From the NCBI RefSeq assembly GCF_018918055.1, contig NZ_JAHLPS010000066.1:1-54431 (forward strand): a stretch of DNA of 54,431 nt. Reading direction: 5' to 3'. The notes below the pieces were generated by a model. It had not been told where the DNA came from, did not search any database, and worked only from the letters and a program-made list of their open reading frames with translations. The position numbers were made by a program, and so were the translations under genes. Each line of letters begins with the position of its first letter. The first letter of the stretch is position 1. Of this stretch, positions 16,833 through 24,611 are shown piece after piece. This DNA comes from Caproiciproducens sp. MSJ-32 (GTDB taxonomy: Bacteria; Bacillota; Clostridia; Clostridiales; Clostridiaceae).

Positions 16833-17536
16833 TATAACCACCGCCAATTTGGAACAATTTCTATTTTTGAAACACTACCTGTCCAATCAAATTTATTAGA
16901 ACCTGTTTTTAATGTTATGAAATCACCATTTACTTTACTGTTTAAGTTATCTCCTGCATCATTATAGGCATCTTGAATGACTGAATCTAATATGATTTTT
17001 CCTGTTATATCATTTAAGTCCACAGTAGTTTCATTAACTTTAAGGCTTATCTTCCCAGAACCATAAACAGATATTATTGGTTCACTTTTAAGTGTTCCCG
17101 GATTTATTATTGAAGTTCCACTTTGAGTTATGGTAAAAATGTTGTTCTGCACAGCGTATTTAAAAGGCTTGCAGTTAAATATTATGGGAAATTGCGAGGT
17201 ATACTTGAAAACTTGCCTAAAATCTATGCTATTTACAACCTGTGCTCTATACTTTTTATCTTCTTGAAAGCTAAATATTAGATCACTTTCTCCCGCTCCA
17301 AATAGCCACGCCTTTATATTATCAAGCTGCTCTAAGATTTTATTTCCCTTCACAGTACACTCAACTGTAATAGTTATATCTTCAAAAGTACCTTCATCAT
17401 ATTTTAAATTTGAATCCCTACCCGGAATATCTATATATGATACTCTTCTTTTAGGTGATGGCAGGGATGGTCTTTTAGAAATAATAATGCCATAATCAAT
17501 ATAACTGTTTTTACCGCCGAAATTAAAACTAAGCAT
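16832..17536 (-). CDS. Distal tail protein (Dit)
   Basis: 234 aa opening MLSFNFGGKNSYIDYGIIIS, with RVSYIDIPGRDS and a central YRAQVVNSIDF, the pattern of phage Dit (sipho_tail) proteins. An N-terminal belt domain and a C-terminal beta-sandwich (about 135-234) are expected. It forms the ring joining the tail tube to the tip. It overlaps both neighbours by a few bases (TAATG junctions), between tape measure and Tal, the canonical order. Confidence 0.85.
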   Translation of the reverse strand: MLSFNFGGKNSYIDYGIIISKRPSLPSPKRRVSYIDIPGRDSNLKYDEGTFEDITITVECTVKGNKILEQLDNIKAWLFGAGESDLIFSFQEDKKYRAQVVNSIDFRQVFKYTSQFPIIFNCKPFKYAVQNNIFTITQSGTSIINPGTLKSEPIISVYGSGKISLKVNETTVDLNDITGKIILDSVIQDAYNDAGDNLNSKVNGDFITLKTGSNKFDWTGSVSKIEIVPNWRWL

Positions 17537-19599
17537 TAAGCACCACCCCTTCCCATTGCTACTCTCTGCCTGTAAAATTCAAGTTCATAAGCAAGCTGCT
17601 CTATATCTTTCTCTGTATTGTTAATGAAGTTTTCTATATGAAGTGTTAATCCGCTGCCACTTCCTCCTTTTGCTTTTTCAATTGCCCTTGCCATAAGTTC
17701 ATCAAGCCTGTCAATTGGAAGAACAGCTTCAGTTCCGGCTTCTCCTACACCAATAATGCTAGGTCTGTTAAAAATTCCTCCCTTTGCATACCAATTAACT
17801 TCAAGTTGTGGAACGCTTGGTGGCTTTAAGCTAAACTCACCCTTTATAAAAAAGTGTGGTAGTTTTATTTTAGGTAGTTTGAAATTGAACATATCAGATA
17901 ATTTTTCTTTTATAGAGTTTGCTATACTTTTTATTTTCTCAAAAATTTCACCTAATTTTCCACCTGTTGTGTTATTCATATATTCAAAGCCTTTTCCCCA
18001 AACTGCCTTATATACATCTATATAGCCTCCAATTATTCCTTTTATTCCTCCACCATGTTCATTTATTGAATTTTTTATATTATTCCATATATTGGTAGTT
18101 ATATTTTTCACATTCTCCCATACCCTTGAGATATTTTCTTTTATTGAGTTAAATTTTAATGTAATGTTTTCTTTTAGACTGTTTATAGACTCTTTTATAT
18201 TATCCCAATTTTTAATAAGTAAAACTCCAACTGCAGTAATACCTGCAATAGCCATAACTGCTATTCCAATAGGACCAGTTAATGCAGTAAATGCACTTCC
18301 TAAAACTGCTGATGCACCACCTGCTGTAGACATAGCCCCTGACACACTACCTATAATTGTTGAAAGTGTTCCTGCTATACTTATTACCTTACCTATTATC
18401 CCTATAACTGGTCCAACTGCTGCTACAATTAAACCTATTTTTACAATCATCTGCTGCTGTTCCTTTGATAAGCCTTGGAATTTGTCCATCAAAGGCTTAA
18501 TTACTCCTATTAGCTTTTCTAAAATTGGTATTAGAATCTGTCCAAACTGAATACCAAGCTGCTCTGCCTGCTCTTTCATAACTCTTAATTTATTTGTTGG
18601 TGAGTCCATAGTTCTTGCAAGGTCACCTTGAGCATTTTTAGTTGATTCCATAATTACGCCATACCTTGCCATCACCTTTTGCTGTTCAGTTAATGCCTCA
18701 CCCTGTTTTGCTATTCCGTGGGTATATGCATAGGTTTTTATAGTGTTTTCGTTAACTAATATTCCTAAAGCCTTTAATGGCTCTGCTTCACCTGATATTC
18801 CGGCCTTTAACTTTTCAAAAGCTTCTTCAGGTTTTAAATTATAAAAGGAGGCCATGTCATAGGAAAGCTTAGTAAGCCCTTCTGACATTTTTAATGCTTC
18901 TTGTGATGTTAATCCCATACTTGTTAGCATTGAATTGTATGTTGCTACATTTTTTCTTACATTATATGCATTAAGTCCAAGGGCCTTTGATGTTTCCTCA
19001 GACCACTTTCTTGCATCATTTGCCATAGCACCCATTGAAACTTCAAATAGGTTTTCAGATTCTACAGCATCCATAGCCATTTTTGTTGCAGCAGTTCCTA
19101 TTCCTATAAGCGGTAGCGTTACTGATGTTGTAAGTTTACTGCCTATTGATGACATCTTATCTCCTATTGACTTCATCTTATCTCCTGCACTATTCATGCT
19201 TTGGGATAATTTATACCATGCAGAACTTTTTTCTTTTAATTCCCTTGTTGTATCTTTTAGCTCTTGCTCCATTTTATTTAGTTCTGCCGTAGCATAATTT
19301 AGTTTAATTTTCAGGTTTTCTGTTGCTTTTGCATCTTCGCCTTTTGTTTCTACACTCTTTTGGTATGCTTTTTCTAATGCTGCAACCTTATCCTTTTGAA
19401 GTTCTATCTGTTTATTTAAAGTATCTGCTTTCAGCCTTAATCCTTCTTCAGATTTACCAAAGTCACCTAGTTTGGAACTAGCTGCTGCAAATTCACTTTG
19501 AACTAACTTTAACCCTCTTTGGATTTTAGCTACACCTTCTTGAAAGCCTCTATCATCAAGACCAACTCTTGCTACAACTGTACTTGCATCTGCCGCCAT
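17536..19599 (-). CDS. Tail tape measure protein (TP901 family)
   Basis: About 687 aa. It has an N-terminal coiled coil (about 30-150), the conserved TP901 core (NARKWSEETSKALGLNAYNV onward), a hydrophobic region with several helices (about 385-465), repeated amphipathic segments (WENVKNITTNIWNNIKNSI) and a short Gly-rich C-terminal part. It sets tail length and takes part in DNA delivery. ATG 19599 and the preceding GTG both follow GGAGG; ATG is better spaced. It is short for a tape measure, suggesting a short tail. Confidence 0.9.
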   Translation of the reverse strand: MAADASTVVARVGLDDRGFQEGVAKIQRGLKLVQSEFAAASSKLGDFGKSEEGLRLKADTLNKQIELQKDKVAALEKAYQKSVETKGEDAKATENLKIKLNYATAELNKMEQELKDTTRELKEKSSAWYKLSQSMNSAGDKMKSIGDKMSSIGSKLTTSVTLPLIGIGTAATKMAMDAVESENLFEVSMGAMANDARKWSEETSKALGLNAYNVRKNVATYNSMLTSMGLTSQEALKMSEGLTKLSYDMASFYNLKPEEAFEKLKAGISGEAEPLKALGILVNENTIKTYAYTHGIAKQGEALTEQQKVMARYGVIMESTKNAQGDLARTMDSPTNKLRVMKEQAEQLGIQFGQILIPILEKLIGVIKPLMDKFQGLSKEQQQMIVKIGLIVAAVGPVIGIIGKVISIAGTLSTIIGSVSGAMSTAGGASAVLGSAFTALTGPIGIAVMAIAGITAVGVLLIKNWDNIKESINSLKENITLKFNSIKENISRVWENVKNITTNIWNNIKNSINEHGGGIKGIIGGYIDVYKAVWGKGFEYMNNTTGGKLGEIFEKIKSIANSIKEKLSDMFNFKLPKIKLPHFFIKGEFSLKPPSVPQLEVNWYAKGGIFNRPSIIGVGEAGTEAVLPIDRLDELMARAIEKAKGGSGSGLTLHIENFINNTEKDIEQLAYELEFYRQRVAMGRGGA

Positions 19600-19611
19600 C
19601 ACATCACCTCC

Positions 19612-20129
19612 CTAGAAAATAACATTATCTATATAATCAAGCTCCTCTTCTTCCTCAATTCCATTTACTCTTTTGTATACATTGAAAAGTGCTTGTAATT
19701 TCTTAGGTGTACTTTCCCAAAACTGCTCCTCAGTCATTTTTAATAGGTTTGTTCCCAAATAGAAAAGCCACTCCCAATCCCATCCTTCGGAATCAGTGTG
19801 GCTTTCTATTCCCCCATGTTTTCAGTTACTTCCGGCATTGCTATCACCAATGCTTCATTAATAGCTGTACCTAATCTCTCCATATCACTTAAAGTAAGCA
19901 TTCTGCCTACTTCTTTAAGAGTAACACTTTCATCTTCAGCTTTAATTGCTGAATATATCAGAGCTCTTATTGCTTTAATCTTTCTATTCTGTAAATCCTC
20001 AAAGGCTTTGTTGATATCACCATAGACCTCTTCCAATTCACAGAAGGTATTCATATCAAATTTGAGTTCATATTCTTTATCATTGAGTTTAAACTTTATT
20101 CCTTTATTTTTTAGTTCTGATGCTTTCAC
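19612..20129 (-). CDS. Tail assembly chaperone gpG/gpGT by -1 frameshift
   Basis: The first frame (20129-19806) gives a 107-aa gpG-like chaperone (MKASELKNKGIKFKLNDKEY) ending ENMGE at TAG. A run of five G at 19811-19815 precedes that stop. Slipping back one base there opens a second frame, GGIESHTDSEGWDWEWLF and on to TAG at 19612, giving a gpGT fusion about 66 residues longer. The T part ends ten bases before the tape measure gene. This is the near-universal siphophage arrangement that controls the G to GT ratio. The exact slip is inferred; the open second frame is directly visible. Confidence 0.88.
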
Positions 20130-20159
20130 TGTAACAGCTCCTTTCTAATTTTAGACAAT

Positions 20160-20189
20160 AAAAAAGGACTTACCATTTAGGGTAAATCC
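20160..20189 (-). terminator. Terminator of the toxIN transcript
   Basis: Minus-strand GGATTTACC, loop CTAAAT, GGTAAGTCC, then TTTTTT: a 9-bp stem with one G-T pair, just past the toxN stop and upstream of the tail chaperone. Confidence 0.85.
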
Positions 20190-20206
20190 ATACCAATAAT
20201 TATAAG

Positions 20207-20731
20207 CTATACTTCCTTTGTTGCCGCAACCTCTTCAACTGAAACAATATTTTCATATTCTCTACATTTTACTTCTAATAATTCATAGTTACAACATCTT
20301 TTTTTAAGATTTGAATTTGCATTGTTTTTTACTATACTGTACAACACTTTTGCCTTTTTTCTTATCTTTTCATGATTTGAATTTATAAATTTAGCCTGAT
20401 CTCTTAATAAATTTTTGTATTTTTCATCGCTTATACTCTCTATATCTATTCTAATTATCTCACTATCTGGTACAGGTATCATATTATTTAAATTTATAAC
20501 ACCTAAATATCCTTTATCAATCTTAAAAATGTCAGGAGCCTTTTCACTTATTTTTTCATATTTATTCTTAGGAGATGATAACGGTGCATAATATCTTTGA
20601 TTATTTATTTCAAATACAACACCTATATATCTTCTTCTTTCCTCTTTATTTTCTCTAACCACATCATCAAAATTCCTCAAGTATTCTACATATTGATTGG
20701 TAATTGAACATATGTAAATTCTGTTACCCAT
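20207..20731 (-). CDS. toxN: Type III toxin-antitoxin toxin, ToxN/AbiQ family endoribonuclease
   Basis: 174 aa from ATG 20731 (AGGGGG upstream) starting MGNRIYICSITNQYVEYLRN. The block RRRYIGVVFEINNQRYYAPL followed by SSPK and later NLNNMIPVP is the signature of ToxN/AbiQ RNases, which cleave mRNA and are held inactive by a repeated pseudoknot RNA. Directly upstream are three such repeats, a promoter and a terminator between RNA and toxin, completing the standard locus. It lies inside the phage tail operon between the major tail protein and the tail chaperone, so it is cargo. It may act in abortive infection against other phages or in prophage maintenance. Confidence 0.92.
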   Translation of the reverse strand: MGNRIYICSITNQYVEYLRNFDDVVRENKEERRRYIGVVFEINNQRYYAPLSSPKNKYEKISEKAPDIFKIDKGYLGVINLNNMIPVPDSEIIRIDIESISDEKYKNLLRDQAKFINSNHEKIRKKAKVLYSIVKNNANSNLKKRCCNYELLEVKCREYENIVSVEEVAATKEV

Positions 20732-20753
20732 TTTAATCCCCCTGACATTAAAA

Positions 20754-20777
20754 TAGAGTAGCAACTTGGCTACTCTA
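20754..20777 (-). terminator. Terminator between toxI and toxN
   Basis: A perfect 9-bp stem (TAGAGTAGC and GCTACTCTA) with 6-nt loop, followed on the minus strand by TTTTAA. In type III systems this terminator sets the large excess of antitoxin RNA over toxin mRNA. Confidence 0.9.
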
Positions 20778-20783
20778 CATACT

Positions 20784-20902
20784 CTTTTAACTCCTCAATT
20801 ATACGGCTGAGGTTTTACCGGCTTTTTCAACTCCCCATTTTATGGTTGGGGTTTAACCATCTCTTTTAACTCCTCAATTATACGGTCGAGGTTTTACCGA
20901 CT
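20784..20902 (-). ncRNA. toxI: ToxI antitoxin RNA, three pseudoknot repeats
   Basis: Three tandem units of 40, 39 and 40 nt (20902-20863, 20862-20824, 20823-20784). Each has the form: stem-1 arm, AAA(A), stem-2 arm, stem-1 partner, A-rich loop, stem-2 partner, AGTT. Stem 1 is CGGT/ACCG, TGGTT/AACCA and CGGT/GCCG in the three copies; stem 2 is CCTC/GAGG, CCCC/GGGG and CCTC/GAGG. Changes in one arm are matched in the other, strong evidence for an H-type pseudoknot. ToxN should cut its own precursor into single repeats that then bind and inhibit it. Confidence 0.92.
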
Positions 20903-20917
20903 CTTTTATCTAATATT

Positions 20918-20946
20918 ATTATACACATTAAAATTAATATTAACAA
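20918..20946 (-). promoter_or_regulatory. Promoter of toxIN
   Basis: Minus-strand TTGTTA (20946-20941), 17-nt spacer, TATAAT (20923-20918), ending 16 nt before the first antitoxin repeat. It is a near-consensus vegetative promoter, so the module is expressed in the lysogen independently of phage late transcription. Confidence 0.85.
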
Positions 20947-20970
20947 CAATTTTTTAAAATTTTTATATCA

Positions 20971-21543
20971 TTATGAGGAAGTTACAGGCTCTTCTGGTAC
21001 AGCAGTAAACCATGAACTGATTATACCTGCATCCACTCCCTGTGCATCTTCATCACAGATAAATCTATAATTCCCATCAAAATCCCTTGAATAGAATTTA
21101 CCCTTTAGCTTTGCACTCTGAGCCTTTGGTTTTTCTGCCTCTGTGTCATATTCATCTGTTGCCAGTTCGAATTTACCCTTAAGCAGCCATACATATCTGT
21201 ATTTGCCATTGTTTTTCTTGGATTTAAAGCCAAGTGCTATCGTTGGCGGTATATCATCCTTATTTTCCACTAATACACCCTTTACAACCTTCGATCCCTG
21301 CAGTTTTGCTCTGCTTGTAAGTGATAACTGATTCACTTCAATTTCAACGTCCACACCTTCAAAGGCAGTAATAATGTCTTCAACAGAATCATCCGAATAA
21401 ATATTATCTGAATTTGATTTTGGTGAAAGCTTTGCACTTATTGCTCTTTCTAGCTTTATTGGTGGATCATAGGCAGCTCCCGTAGCATCATCTGTTTTTA
21501 ATATAGCAATATGAATATCTCTAAGTCCTATCTGTCTAGCCAT
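20971..21543 (-). CDS. Major tail protein (phi13/TP901 type)
   Basis: 190 aa from ATG 21543 (MARQIGLRDIHIAIL; GGAGAG upstream). The pattern LERAISAKLSPKSNSDNIYS, then VEIEVNQLSL, is that of phi13-family major tail (tube) proteins. Many copies stack to form the tail tube. It lies between the tail-completion gene and the toxIN insertion; in related phages the tail chaperone follows directly. No extra Ig-like C-terminal domain is present. Confidence 0.88.
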   Translation of the reverse strand: MARQIGLRDIHIAILKTDDATGAAYDPPIKLERAISAKLSPKSNSDNIYSDDSVEDIITAFEGVDVEIEVNQLSLTSRAKLQGSKVVKGVLVENKDDIPPTIALGFKSKKNNGKYRYVWLLKGKFELATDEYDTEAEKPKAQSAKLKGKFYSRDFDGNYRFICDEDAQGVDAGIISSWFTAVPEEPVTSS

Positions 21544-21880
21544 TTGAATCACTCTCCATTTCTTCTAAATAATAAAATTTAAGACCTTTATGATAGATTT
21601 TTGTATCTTCTTCATAAAGGTCTATTTCATTTAATCTTTTGAACCCTGCTTTAAGCAAAAGTTCTTTTATTGTTTTGACTATATCTGTATAATCACTCTT
21701 TGACCACACATCCACTTGGATATAATGTGCTGTTAAAGCTTCCTCATCATCTTCATACTCTTCACCTGAAGTTAAATACTCATGAAAAGTAATATAAGTT
21801 TCTGATTTTCCACTGTACTTTTGAAAAGCTACTGGAATTTTAAGAGGCTTTAAGGTATCTATAATCAATTTATTTATCAT
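21536..21880 (-). CDS. Tail terminator / completion protein
   Basis: 114 aa (MINKLIIDTLKPLKIPVAFQ) with TYITFHEYLTSGEEYEDDEE and HYIQVDVWSKSDYTDI, the pattern of small siphophage tail-terminator (gpU/gp17-like) proteins. It overlaps the gene before it by ATGA and the tail protein after it, with the fixed order connector, closure, gp10, terminator, tail tube. Functional name by order and general fold pattern. Confidence 0.7.
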   Translation of the reverse strand: MINKLIIDTLKPLKIPVAFQKYSGKSETYITFHEYLTSGEEYEDDEEALTAHYIQVDVWSKSDYTDIVKTIKELLLKAGFKRLNEIDLYEEDTKIYHKGLKFYYLEEMESDSNG

Positions 21881-22269
21881 TCCTCAAGTCCCCTTTGCAG
21901 TTCTTCCTTTATAATATTATTTATCTCTCTTTTATTCTCCAGAACAGATTTCTCTGCCCAATGTTGAGCTGGCTGTGTACTTGTCCCCCATTCGCTGAAT
22001 TTTGAATAAAAGAACTCTGAATTATCTCCTTTATTAGGACCAATCTCTACAAAGTCCATTCCATTTTCTTTTTCTATATCTGAAACCTTTATATTATCAG
22101 CCATATGTCTTTTTGTTTTGTTTGACCTTGGAGCATTTTTCTCCATGCTGCCTTTCACCAAGTTTCCAGCTTTATCAAGTGATTTTTTCTTTATTACATC
22201 TCCTCTTGATCCCAGCTTGTTTACCCTGTCTATAAGCTCTTGCATTCCTTCAAGTTCTATCTTAGCCAC
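21877..22269 (-). CDS. HK97 gp10-like head-tail protein
   Basis: About 130 aa from GTG 22269 (GGAGG nine bases upstream), MAKIELEGMQELIDRVNKLG, with APRSNKTKRHMADNI and FFYSKFSEWGTSTQPAQHW. These are hallmarks of the HK97 gp10 family, a neck protein at the head-tail junction. The start overlaps the preceding stop. Confidence 0.85.
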   Translation of the reverse strand: MAKIELEGMQELIDRVNKLGSRGDVIKKKSLDKAGNLVKGSMEKNAPRSNKTKRHMADNIKVSDIEKENGMDFVEIGPNKGDNSEFFYSKFSEWGTSTQPAQHWAEKSVLENKREINNIIKEELQRGLEE

Positions 22270-22588
22270 TGTTATCAACCTCCATAGCCTTGATTTCTAT
22301 AAACTTATTTGCATATTTAATGTTATCTATAGCGGTTATATTGTACTGCTTTCCTTTAAATAAAATCCTCATTGAAGTATCTATCTCATCTGTGTATCTT
22401 ATAGTAAATTTTACAGTTTTCTCTGCTTGAACAGCAGCTGCTGCAAAATATTCTCTGCCATGAAGATTTGTAACAGCCGCCCATAACTCTTTAAAATCTG
22501 TCCAAGTTTCAGTTTGAAAGCCATTATCATCTGTTTGAACTGTATTTTTCTGCAATTTTATTCTATGTCTTAAATCTTCAGCCTTCAT
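22262..22588 (-). CDS. Head closure protein (SPP1 gp16-like)
   Basis: 108 aa, MKAEDLRHRIKLQKNTVQTD, with ELWAAVTNLHGREYFAAAA and FTIRYTDEIDTSMRILFKG: the standard phage head closure (head-tail joining, DUF-type) pattern. It plugs the portal complex after packaging. It overlaps both neighbours by four or more bases. Confidence 0.88.
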   Translation of the reverse strand: MKAEDLRHRIKLQKNTVQTDDNGFQTETWTDFKELWAAVTNLHGREYFAAAAVQAEKTVKFTIRYTDEIDTSMRILFKGKQYNITAIDNIKYANKFIEIKAMEVDNSG

Positions 22589-23157
22589 ACTGGAATCACC
22601 CTGTTCATTGAAAGAAGTGCATTTCTTGCTTCTTCCAATTTTGTTTTTTCCTCTGGTCTGTAATCATCATAAAGAAGTTTCATTTGAAGAATAATTGCCC
22701 ACTTCACAGTTTCAGGAACTTTATCCGGAGTATCTCCATAACCTGAAATTAATCTTACTCTCACTGCATTTACTGACTGAAGCTCTAATGTAGGCCAATG
22801 CTTTCCTCTATTTAAAACAACTCTGTTTACAAATCCATCTAAATCAGCAATGTAATTACTTTCATCAAATAAATACTCCTGTCTATTCTCATCGTAATAT
22901 TTTATACTTTCTACCTTTTGTACTGGGGAACAGTTATAAAAGATTATAGAGTTTCCTTGTGGAAAGCTGTCAAGCACTAATTCTAAAGTCTGAGTCATAT
23001 ATTTTCTGTTTTGATAATCTTCACACCACTCTCTTGCCTGCTTTATAAGGCTCATAATTAGAATATCATCATCATTTCCATCCACTCTTAAATGGTGTTT
23101 TGCTTCTTCTAAAGTTATGGGTTCAACTGATGGTGGATTTATTATTTTAATTGCCAT
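22585..23157 (-). CDS. Head-tail connector protein (HK97 gp6-like)
   Basis: 190 aa, PSVEPITLEEAKHHLRVD, then DDILIMSLIKQAREWCEDYQ, diagnostic of phage head-tail connector (gp6/YqbG-type) proteins that dock on the portal. ATG 23157 follows AGGTGATAAG. It overlaps the head closure gene by ATGA. Confidence 0.9.
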   Translation of the reverse strand: MAIKIINPPSVEPITLEEAKHHLRVDGNDDDILIMSLIKQAREWCEDYQNRKYMTQTLELVLDSFPQGNSIIFYNCSPVQKVESIKYYDENRQEYLFDESNYIADLDGFVNRVVLNRGKHWPTLELQSVNAVRVRLISGYGDTPDKVPETVKWAIILQMKLLYDDYRPEEKTKLEEARNALLSMNRVIPV

Positions 23158-23169
23158 CTTATCACCTCG

Positions 23170-23191
23170 AAAAAAGGAGCACTAAGGCTCC
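23170..23191 (-). terminator. Terminator within the head operon
   Basis: Minus-strand GGAGC, loop CTTAGT, GCTCC, then TTTTTTC. It lies between the decoration-like gene and the connector gene, inside a run of same-strand head genes. Confidence 0.75.
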
Positions 23192-23196
23192 CTGAA

Positions 23197-23673
23197 TTAA
23201 TCAACAACTACAGATGAAGGGCTATCTCCTGCGTACTTACTATCTAAAATGTACTCTGCAGATGCAAAGTTAGTAGCTTGTGTGCTTGCCCCAATTCTTA
23301 CATTAAGACAAGTAAATCCTTCATTTATATCAAGCTTTGCAGGATCAATATGAAATACTACCTGCTTATTTTTTGCTGTATTTGCTACAGTGTAGCTTAC
23401 CCCATCCGCTTTTCTTAAAAGTGAATCCCCTGAAGATACATCTTCATTTGCCCATACTGGAACAGTATTTGTTAAAGGCTTTGCATCAGTTCCTGAAACA
23501 TCCTTTGCCTGATACAAGGAAACTTGAGTTGCGTGGCCTACTGCCTGAGTTAGATTTACTACAACTGCTCCTCTTATTATATTTTTAAGACTTACATATG
23601 CTCCTGTTATTGCAGCATTAGTGGTCTTTGGCTCTACAGCCTGAACCACTTTATATTTTTCAACTAAATTCAT
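23197..23673 (-). CDS. Putative head decoration / minor capsid protein
   Basis: 158 aa, acidic to neutral, mostly beta, opening MNLVEKYKVVQAVEPKTTNA and ending SSVVVD, with a GAGGAT-type strong ribosome site. No enzyme motif. It lies one gene after the major capsid protein, with only the unknown cargo gene between, so a capsid decoration or stabilising role is likely. I do not recognise a named family with confidence. Confidence 0.5.
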   Translation of the reverse strand: MNLVEKYKVVQAVEPKTTNAAITGAYVSLKNIIRGAVVVNLTQAVGHATQVSLYQAKDVSGTDAKPLTNTVPVWANEDVSSGDSLLRKADGVSYTVANTAKNKQVVFHIDPAKLDINEGFTCLNVRIGASTQATNFASAEYILDSKYAGDSPSSVVVD

Positions 23674-23712
23674 GATTAAATCCTCCTTCTAATTTTTAAA
23701 TTTAGGTAAAAG

Positions 23713-23739
23713 AAAAAGACCTACAATTTAGCAAGTCTT
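23713..23739 (-). terminator. Terminator of the 215-aa cargo gene
   Basis: Minus-strand AAGACTTGC, loop TAAATT, GTAGGTCTT, then TTTC: a 9-bp stem with two G-T pairs, about 100 nt past the cargo gene stop. Confidence 0.75.
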
Positions 23740-23836
23740 TATTTTACTTATATGTTATTTTAAATGTTAATGATAAAATCATCATTTAGTCATCACCGCT
23801 ATCTTCAATAATAATTAAAACTATAAATTGCAATTT

Positions 23837-24484
23837 TTACCGAGTCATCTTCCATACAGAACCATCTGCCATTCTTCGTAAATATCCGGGACTTCTCTCA
23901 AGAATTTCTCCAGTTTCTGCAGTTCTAATAATAATTTCTTCACGGTAATCCGGATCTTCAATCCATTTTGACGTGTACAATTTTCCATCATTCTGAAAAT
24001 GTAAACTCTCATTTTCTTCAAGTTGAATGTGCATTTCTTTTGGCCACAGAAAATCCACTGCATCACCTTGAACATCGTGCTTAACTAATGTAAATGGAGA
24101 AGTTACTAATCGAACATTTATCATATCTCCAACTTTTGAAAAAGGCATTTCTGTAAGAACTTTCACACTGGAACACTCTGGTTTAAAGATAAGTACCTGT
24201 ATAACTTCTTTATTAAAGTCGTAGAGTATGATTCCAAATGAATTATCTTTACTCTCATAAATAGGTCTTTCTAGAAACACATTTTTTTCCTGTTTGATTG
24301 GCTCTAAAACTTTTCCTGATGGATACTCAATAAAATATAGTCTCGTGCCAGGGTACTTATTTTCAAAATCCGGTACTTCATAGGCTTCTGAACATGGCGT
24401 CCATCGTCCATAATACCAAGAATCCGATTGATCTACTTTTTCTGGATATATATCTTCAAATCCTTTGAATATCTTAATATCCAT
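23837..24484 (-). CDS. Unknown 215-aa cargo (moron) gene in the capsid operon
   Basis: I do not recognise this protein. It starts at ATG 24484 (MDIKIFKGFEDIYPEKVDQS; GGAGG upstream) and is acidic and aromatic-rich, with no signal peptide or membrane segment. It contains PGTRLYFIEYPSGKVLEP and ILYDFNKEVIQVLIF, suggesting a soluble beta-rich cytoplasmic protein. It has its own extended -10 promoter (24556-24564) and its own terminator, and splits the capsid gene from the decoration gene. Unlike its neighbours it is not tightly packed. Such independent units are typical of lysogenic conversion or anti-phage cargo, but no function can be stated. Confidence 0.75.
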   Translation of the reverse strand: MDIKIFKGFEDIYPEKVDQSDSWYYGRWTPCSEAYEVPDFENKYPGTRLYFIEYPSGKVLEPIKQEKNVFLERPIYESKDNSFGIILYDFNKEVIQVLIFKPECSSVKVLTEMPFSKVGDMINVRLVTSPFTLVKHDVQGDAVDFLWPKEMHIQLEENESLHFQNDGKLYTSKWIEDPDYREEIIIRTAETGEILERSPGYLRRMADGSVWKMTR

Positions 24485-24555
24485 TGTCTTTGATACCTCC
24501 ACTATAAACTGTGATTTATAGATTTATTCTATAATTAGAACACTCTACAAACAAA

Positions 24556-24564
24556 ATTATACCA
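24556..24564 (-). promoter_or_regulatory. Extended -10 promoter of the cargo gene
   Basis: Minus-strand TGGTATAAT, a consensus extended -10, about 70 nt before the ATG at 24484. No good -35 is seen, as is common for extended -10 promoters. Confidence 0.6.
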
Positions 24565-24611
24565 TAAACATTATCAATTTTATGATTATTTGTGGTATAT
24601 TTTATTAATTT

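Noticed and set aside
17756-19297. Plus-strand frames opposite the tape measure gene
   Set aside because: They mirror the minus-strand coding gene, lack ribosome sites and resemble no family.
20784-20902. CRISPR-like array from the regularly repeated units
   Set aside because: The units are directly adjacent without spacers, vary in a covarying way and precede toxN, so they are type III antitoxin repeats. No cas genes are present.
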